DNA of 8,581 nt, taken from positions 1 through 8,581 of the forward strand of contig DAIERC010000148.1 in the NCBI GenBank assembly GCA_027347125.1, read 5' to 3'. Shown here piece by piece: positions 5,968 through 8,581 of this stretch; position 1 is the first letter of the stretch, and the number at the start of each line of letters is the position of its first letter. Position numbers and translations under genes: made by a program. A model generated the notes under the pieces. That model was not told the DNA's origin and made no database searches. It saw nothing but the letters and a program-made list of their open reading frames with translations. This stretch comes from Ignavibacteriales bacterium (lineage in GTDB: Bacteria; Bacteroidota; Ignavibacteria; Ignavibacteriales; Ignavibacteriaceae).

Positions 5968-7551
5968 TCATATTTTAACAGCGTTCACCTTGGTAATTCC
6001 GCTGATGCCTGAAATTGCTTTTACAACTTCTTTATCAATTTCGCTGTCAACGTTAATAACAGTTAAAGCTTCTTTGCCAATACCAACGCGGCCGAGCGAT
6101 AAGCCGGCAATATTTATATTAGCCTCCGCAAGTATTTTACCTACATTTGCAAGCATTCCGGGTCTGTCTATATTTGAATAGAAAAGTAAATTACCTTCGG
6201 GATTTAATTCAAGATGAAATTTGTCAACATCAACCACGCGAATTTCATTATTGCCGAACACTGTTCCGGCAAGAGAGCGGTGCTCGCTGTCGGTAATAAA
6301 CTCAACCGTTACCAGGTTCGTGTAATCCAGGTTTGCGCCGGTTTTGGTTTCATTAACCACAACGCCCATTTCTTTAGCCAAAAAAGGAGCGTTAATTAAA
6401 TTGACTCCCGCCGTCATCTTTTTAGATAAGAAACCTTTAAGTACTGCTGTAGATAAAAGAGTAGTATATTTATGAAGAAGCTCGCCGCTGTAGTTTATAT
6501 TAATCTTTTTTAATTGCCCCTTATTAAGCTGCGCGTGAAGCGAGCCGAGGCTTTCACCCAGTTTAACATAAGGCGCTAATTCTTCGCTGCCGCCGGCTGC
6601 AATTGCGGCCGCGTTTACAGCGCCGCGCACGCCTTTTTGATTGAACATATCAACAATCTGCTCGGCAATTTGTATTGCTACTTTTTCCTGCGCTTCATCG
6701 GTTGATGCGCCCAGGTGTGGTGTTGAAACCAGCTTAGGATGTTGTATAAACGGACCGCTGAATTCCGGCGGCTCCGAAGTATAAACATCAAACGCCGCAC
6801 CGGAAACTTTTCCGGAATCCAGCGCTTTAACAATAGCGGCTTCATCAACTATACCGCCCCGCGCGCAATTAATAACCTTAACCCCGTCTTTACATTTAGC
6901 AAGAGTTTCATCCGATATAAGATTTTTTGTTTCGTCCGTAAGCGGAACGTGGACGCTTATAATATCTGATTTTTCAAAAATCTGATCAAGGTTTACCAGG
7001 TCAACACCTATCTTCGTTGCTACTTCTTCGGACAACACGGGATCGAAACCGATAACCGCCATTCCGAATGCCTTCGATCTTATGGCTACTTCCCTTCCGA
7101 TTTTGCCAAGGCCGATAATGCCCAAAGTTTTACCTTGAAGCTCCGTTCCTTTGTATTTTTTTCTGTCCCATTTACCGGCTCTAAGAGATTGATTTGCCTG
7201 CGCGATATTTCTGCACATCGAAAGCATTAATGCCATAGTGTGTTCTGCCGTGGATACGGTGTTGCCGCCGGGAGTATTCATTACGATTATTCCCTTCCTG
7301 GTAGCGGCTTCAAGATTTATGTTATCTACCCCGGCACCCGCGCGGCCGATTACTTCCATATTGTCCATCAGCTCAATTAAATCAGGAGTAACCTGCGTAT
7401 CGCTTCGAACAATAAGGCCGTGATAGTCTTTAATAACCTGCTTTATTTCATCCTTCGGCATTCCGGGTTTGTAATTAACATCAAAGCCGGCGTCTTCGAA
7501 TATTTTAACACACTTTTTATCAACAGCATCAGTTATAATAATTTTTTTCAT
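5968..7551 (-). CDS. serA: D-3-phosphoglycerate dehydrogenase, long form with C-terminal ACT domain
   Basis: 527 residues, the full length of type 1 PGDH. Substrate-side blocks VRSDTQVT (48-55) and GRAGAGVDN (69-77) flank the NAD-binding GLGKIG (147-152) with D170 after the second strand. The catalytic set is intact: R231 in CARGGIVDE, E260 in TSEPP and H279 in PHLGAST. An intervening domain (about 315-450) follows, and then an ACT domain (about 455-527, beginning FYSNIDRPGMLANVGKIL) that binds serine for feedback control in many members. The enzyme oxidises 3-phosphoglycerate to 3-phosphohydroxypyruvate, the first step of serine synthesis in the cytosol. GGAG lies four bases before the ATG. 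It sits 56 bases after thioredoxin and ends at an intrinsic terminator. Confidence 0.96.
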   Translation of the reverse strand: MKKIIITDAVDKKCVKIFEDAGFDVNYKPGMPKDEIKQVIKDYHGLIVRSDTQVTPDLIELMDNMEVIGRAGAGVDNINLEAATRKGIIVMNTPGGNTVSTAEHTMALMLSMCRNIAQANQSLRAGKWDRKKYKGTELQGKTLGIIGLGKIGREVAIRSKAFGMAVIGFDPVLSEEVATKIGVDLVNLDQIFEKSDIISVHVPLTDETKNLISDETLAKCKDGVKVINCARGGIVDEAAIVKALDSGKVSGAAFDVYTSEPPEFSGPFIQHPKLVSTPHLGASTDEAQEKVAIQIAEQIVDMFNQKGVRGAVNAAAIAAGGSEELAPYVKLGESLGSLHAQLNKGQLKKININYSGELLHKYTTLLSTAVLKGFLSKKMTAGVNLINAPFLAKEMGVVVNETKTGANLDYTNLVTVEFITDSEHRSLAGTVFGNNEIRVVDVDKFHLELNPEGNLLFYSNIDRPGMLANVGKILAEANINIAGLSLGRVGIGKEALTVINVDSEIDKEVVKAISGISGITKVNAVKI

Positions 7552-7607
7552 TTCGCTCCAAATAAAAAATTAGAAAATAGTTAAAGCAAGCAAGCGCCGG
7601 CAGAGCA

Positions 7608-7928
7608 TTAGAGAACGGCGTTCAATCTTTGTACAATGTGAGATTTCGGCACTGCACCGATGATAGTATCTTTTAATTCCCCGTTCTTAAAAATTAATAA
7701 TGTAGGAATGCTTCTTACCCCAAATTTTATAGATGTCCCCTGGTTGTCGTCAACATCCAGTTTGCCTACTTTAAGTTTCCCGTCGTATTCAACGGCAAGC
7801 TCTTCTACAATCGGGGCAATCATTCTACACGGCCCGCACCATGCGGCCCAAAAGTCTATTAATACCGGGAGATTTGATTTAGCAACTTCCTCTTGAAAAT
7901 TTCCGTCTGTTATAGTAACTGGTTTCAT
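7608..7928 (-). CDS. trxA: Thioredoxin
   Basis: 106 residues, the usual size of a single-domain cytosolic thioredoxin. The active site is WCGPC (30-34) inside DFWAAWCGPCRMIAPI; buried D25 is kept, as is the cis-proline in SIPT (P75). KVGKLDVDDNQ (53-63) and LLIFKNGE (77-84) complete the fold, and there is no signal peptide or membrane helix. It reduces protein disulfides using electrons from thioredoxin reductase, which is not in the window. AAGGTG four bases before the ATG is a fair ribosome-binding site. It begins 14 bases after the SDR stop and precedes serA, so the three genes are likely co-transcribed. Whether it is the main thioredoxin of the cell cannot be told. Confidence 0.95.
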   Translation of the reverse strand: MKPVTITDGNFQEEVAKSNLPVLIDFWAAWCGPCRMIAPIVEELAVEYDGKLKVGKLDVDDNQGTSIKFGVRSIPTLLIFKNGELKDTIIGAVPKSHIVQRLNAVL

Positions 7929-7942
7929 ATTGCACCTTCATA

Positions 7943-8581
7943 TTAAATTTTTATTTTTGAATCTTCGTCAGGCTTTCCCTGTCCGACAAAACTAATAACG
8001 TCTTCGCCGCCGTCGGCATGTATTAATCCGCCCGATATCCATTCGCCGCCGTCTTTGCACAGCAAAGAAATAACTTTGGCTACGTCTTCGGGAGAAGTGA
8101 GGCGGTTTCTAGGATTTTTCCTTCTTGCAACTTCTATCATCGGGATGTTTCCCGGTATTTTCCGCAGTGCGGGCGTATCGGTTACGCCGGCCATAATAGC
8201 GTTTGCGGCAACATCCATGTAACCAAGCTCTGTTGAAAGCTGGCGTATGTGAGATTCCAGGGCGGCTTTGGCAGCCGATACCGCGCCGTAAAACGGAATA
8301 GCAGTATGCCCGCCCGAACTGGTCATCGCAAAAATTCTTGCTTTGCGAGCAAGTAAATTATTTACAACCAGATCCTGCGCCCAGTATACAAGCGAGTGAG
8401 CCATTACGTCTAGAGTCATTTCCATTTGAGCTTTTGTAATCGGCTGTTCATCGCCCTGCGGAATAAACGGCTTCAATGATCCGAAAGCAAGCGAATGGAT
8501 CAGTACCTTTACTATGGGTTCGCCGTTAGAAATGTTTTTTATGTCTTTTATAATCTCTTCTCTTTTAACCGCGTCGGCAGC
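7943..8581 (-). CDS. Enoyl-ACP reductase-like short-chain dehydrogenase (N terminus cut by window edge)
   Basis: The frame is open to the window edge, giving 212 residues; the N-terminal cofactor-binding part lies outside. A TTG at 8474-8476 is internal, because the upstream codons encode VLIHSLAFGSLKPF, the typical enoyl-reductase HSLAF block. Catalytic Y98 and K105 (fragment numbering) are in YGAVSAAKAALE, a Y-x6-K spacing characteristic of enoyl-ACP reductases (FabI/FabL) rather than the Y-x3-K of classical SDRs. NAIMAGVTDTPAL (127-139) and the closing GGLIHADGGE (184-193) also fit. The second active-site Tyr of E. coli FabI falls on a Ser (S88) in a hand alignment, more like FabL. The likely role is NAD(P)H-dependent reduction of enoyl-ACP in fatty acid synthesis; another SDR substrate is possible. 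Confidence 0.78.
   Translation of the reverse strand, partial: AADAVKREEIIKDIKNISNGEPIVKVLIHSLAFGSLKPFIPQGDEQPITKAQMEMTLDVMAHSLVYWAQDLVVNNLLARKARIFAMTSSGGHTAIPFYGAVSAAKAALESHIRQLSTELGYMDVAANAIMAGVTDTPALRKIPGNIPMIEVARRKNPRNRLTSPEDVAKVISLLCKDGGEWISGGLIHADGGEDVISFVGQGKPDEDSKIKI

Noticed and set aside
8474..8476. TTG as the start of the SDR gene, giving a 177-residue protein
   Set aside because: The same frame continues upstream to the window edge with the conserved HSLAF block, so the TTG is an internal Leu codon.

Overview
The window is a compact run of ten genes, all read on the minus strand, from an AT-rich bacterium. The combination points to the Bacteroidota/Chlorobi side of the tree, most plausibly Ignavibacteria: a secreted protein with the GWxTD signature, a bactofilin beside a membrane-anchored M23 peptidase, lipid A/LPS-type enzymes (so a Gram-negative envelope), an AtpZ-type F0 gene and few strong Shine-Dalgarno sequences. 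The lineage is inferred from gene families and context; no marker gene such as rRNA is present.

In transcription order (right to left), the first unit is an enoyl-ACP-reductase-like SDR (7943-8581, cut by the window edge), thioredoxin (7608-7928) and a long-form D-3-phosphoglycerate dehydrogenase SerA (5968-7551). It ends at a clear intrinsic terminator (5887-5907). Next is a GWxTD-domain secreted protein (4371-5750) with its own sigma70-like promoter (5827-5855). The 137-base gap after it holds a candidate Bacteroidota-type promoter (4279-4310). That promoter would serve a tightly packed series: a lipid A acyltransferase, a family 9 (heptosyltransferase-like) glycosyltransferase, a short Sua5/YciO protein, an M23 peptidase, a bactofilin, AtpZ and the start of a small two-helix membrane protein. 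The last two look like the head of an F-type ATP synthase operon running off the left edge.

Functionally the left two thirds is an envelope module. The acyltransferase and glycosyltransferase act on the LPS lipid A/core, and the bactofilin-M23 pair is a likely cell-shape/peptidoglycan-remodelling unit. A tRNA-modification gene (Sua5) sits among them and the ATP synthase genes follow.

The most notable observation is that the acyltransferase frame is interrupted by an in-frame TAA (3430-3432). The next 21 sense codons in the same frame encode the family's conserved C-terminal tail (YPEQWLWMHKRW) and end in a second TAA six bases before the glycosyltransferase start. This is a nonsense substitution, a sequencing error or a recoding event rather than a natural gene end. 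I see no CRISPR array, tRNA, rRNA, insertion sequence or obvious undescribed defence system.
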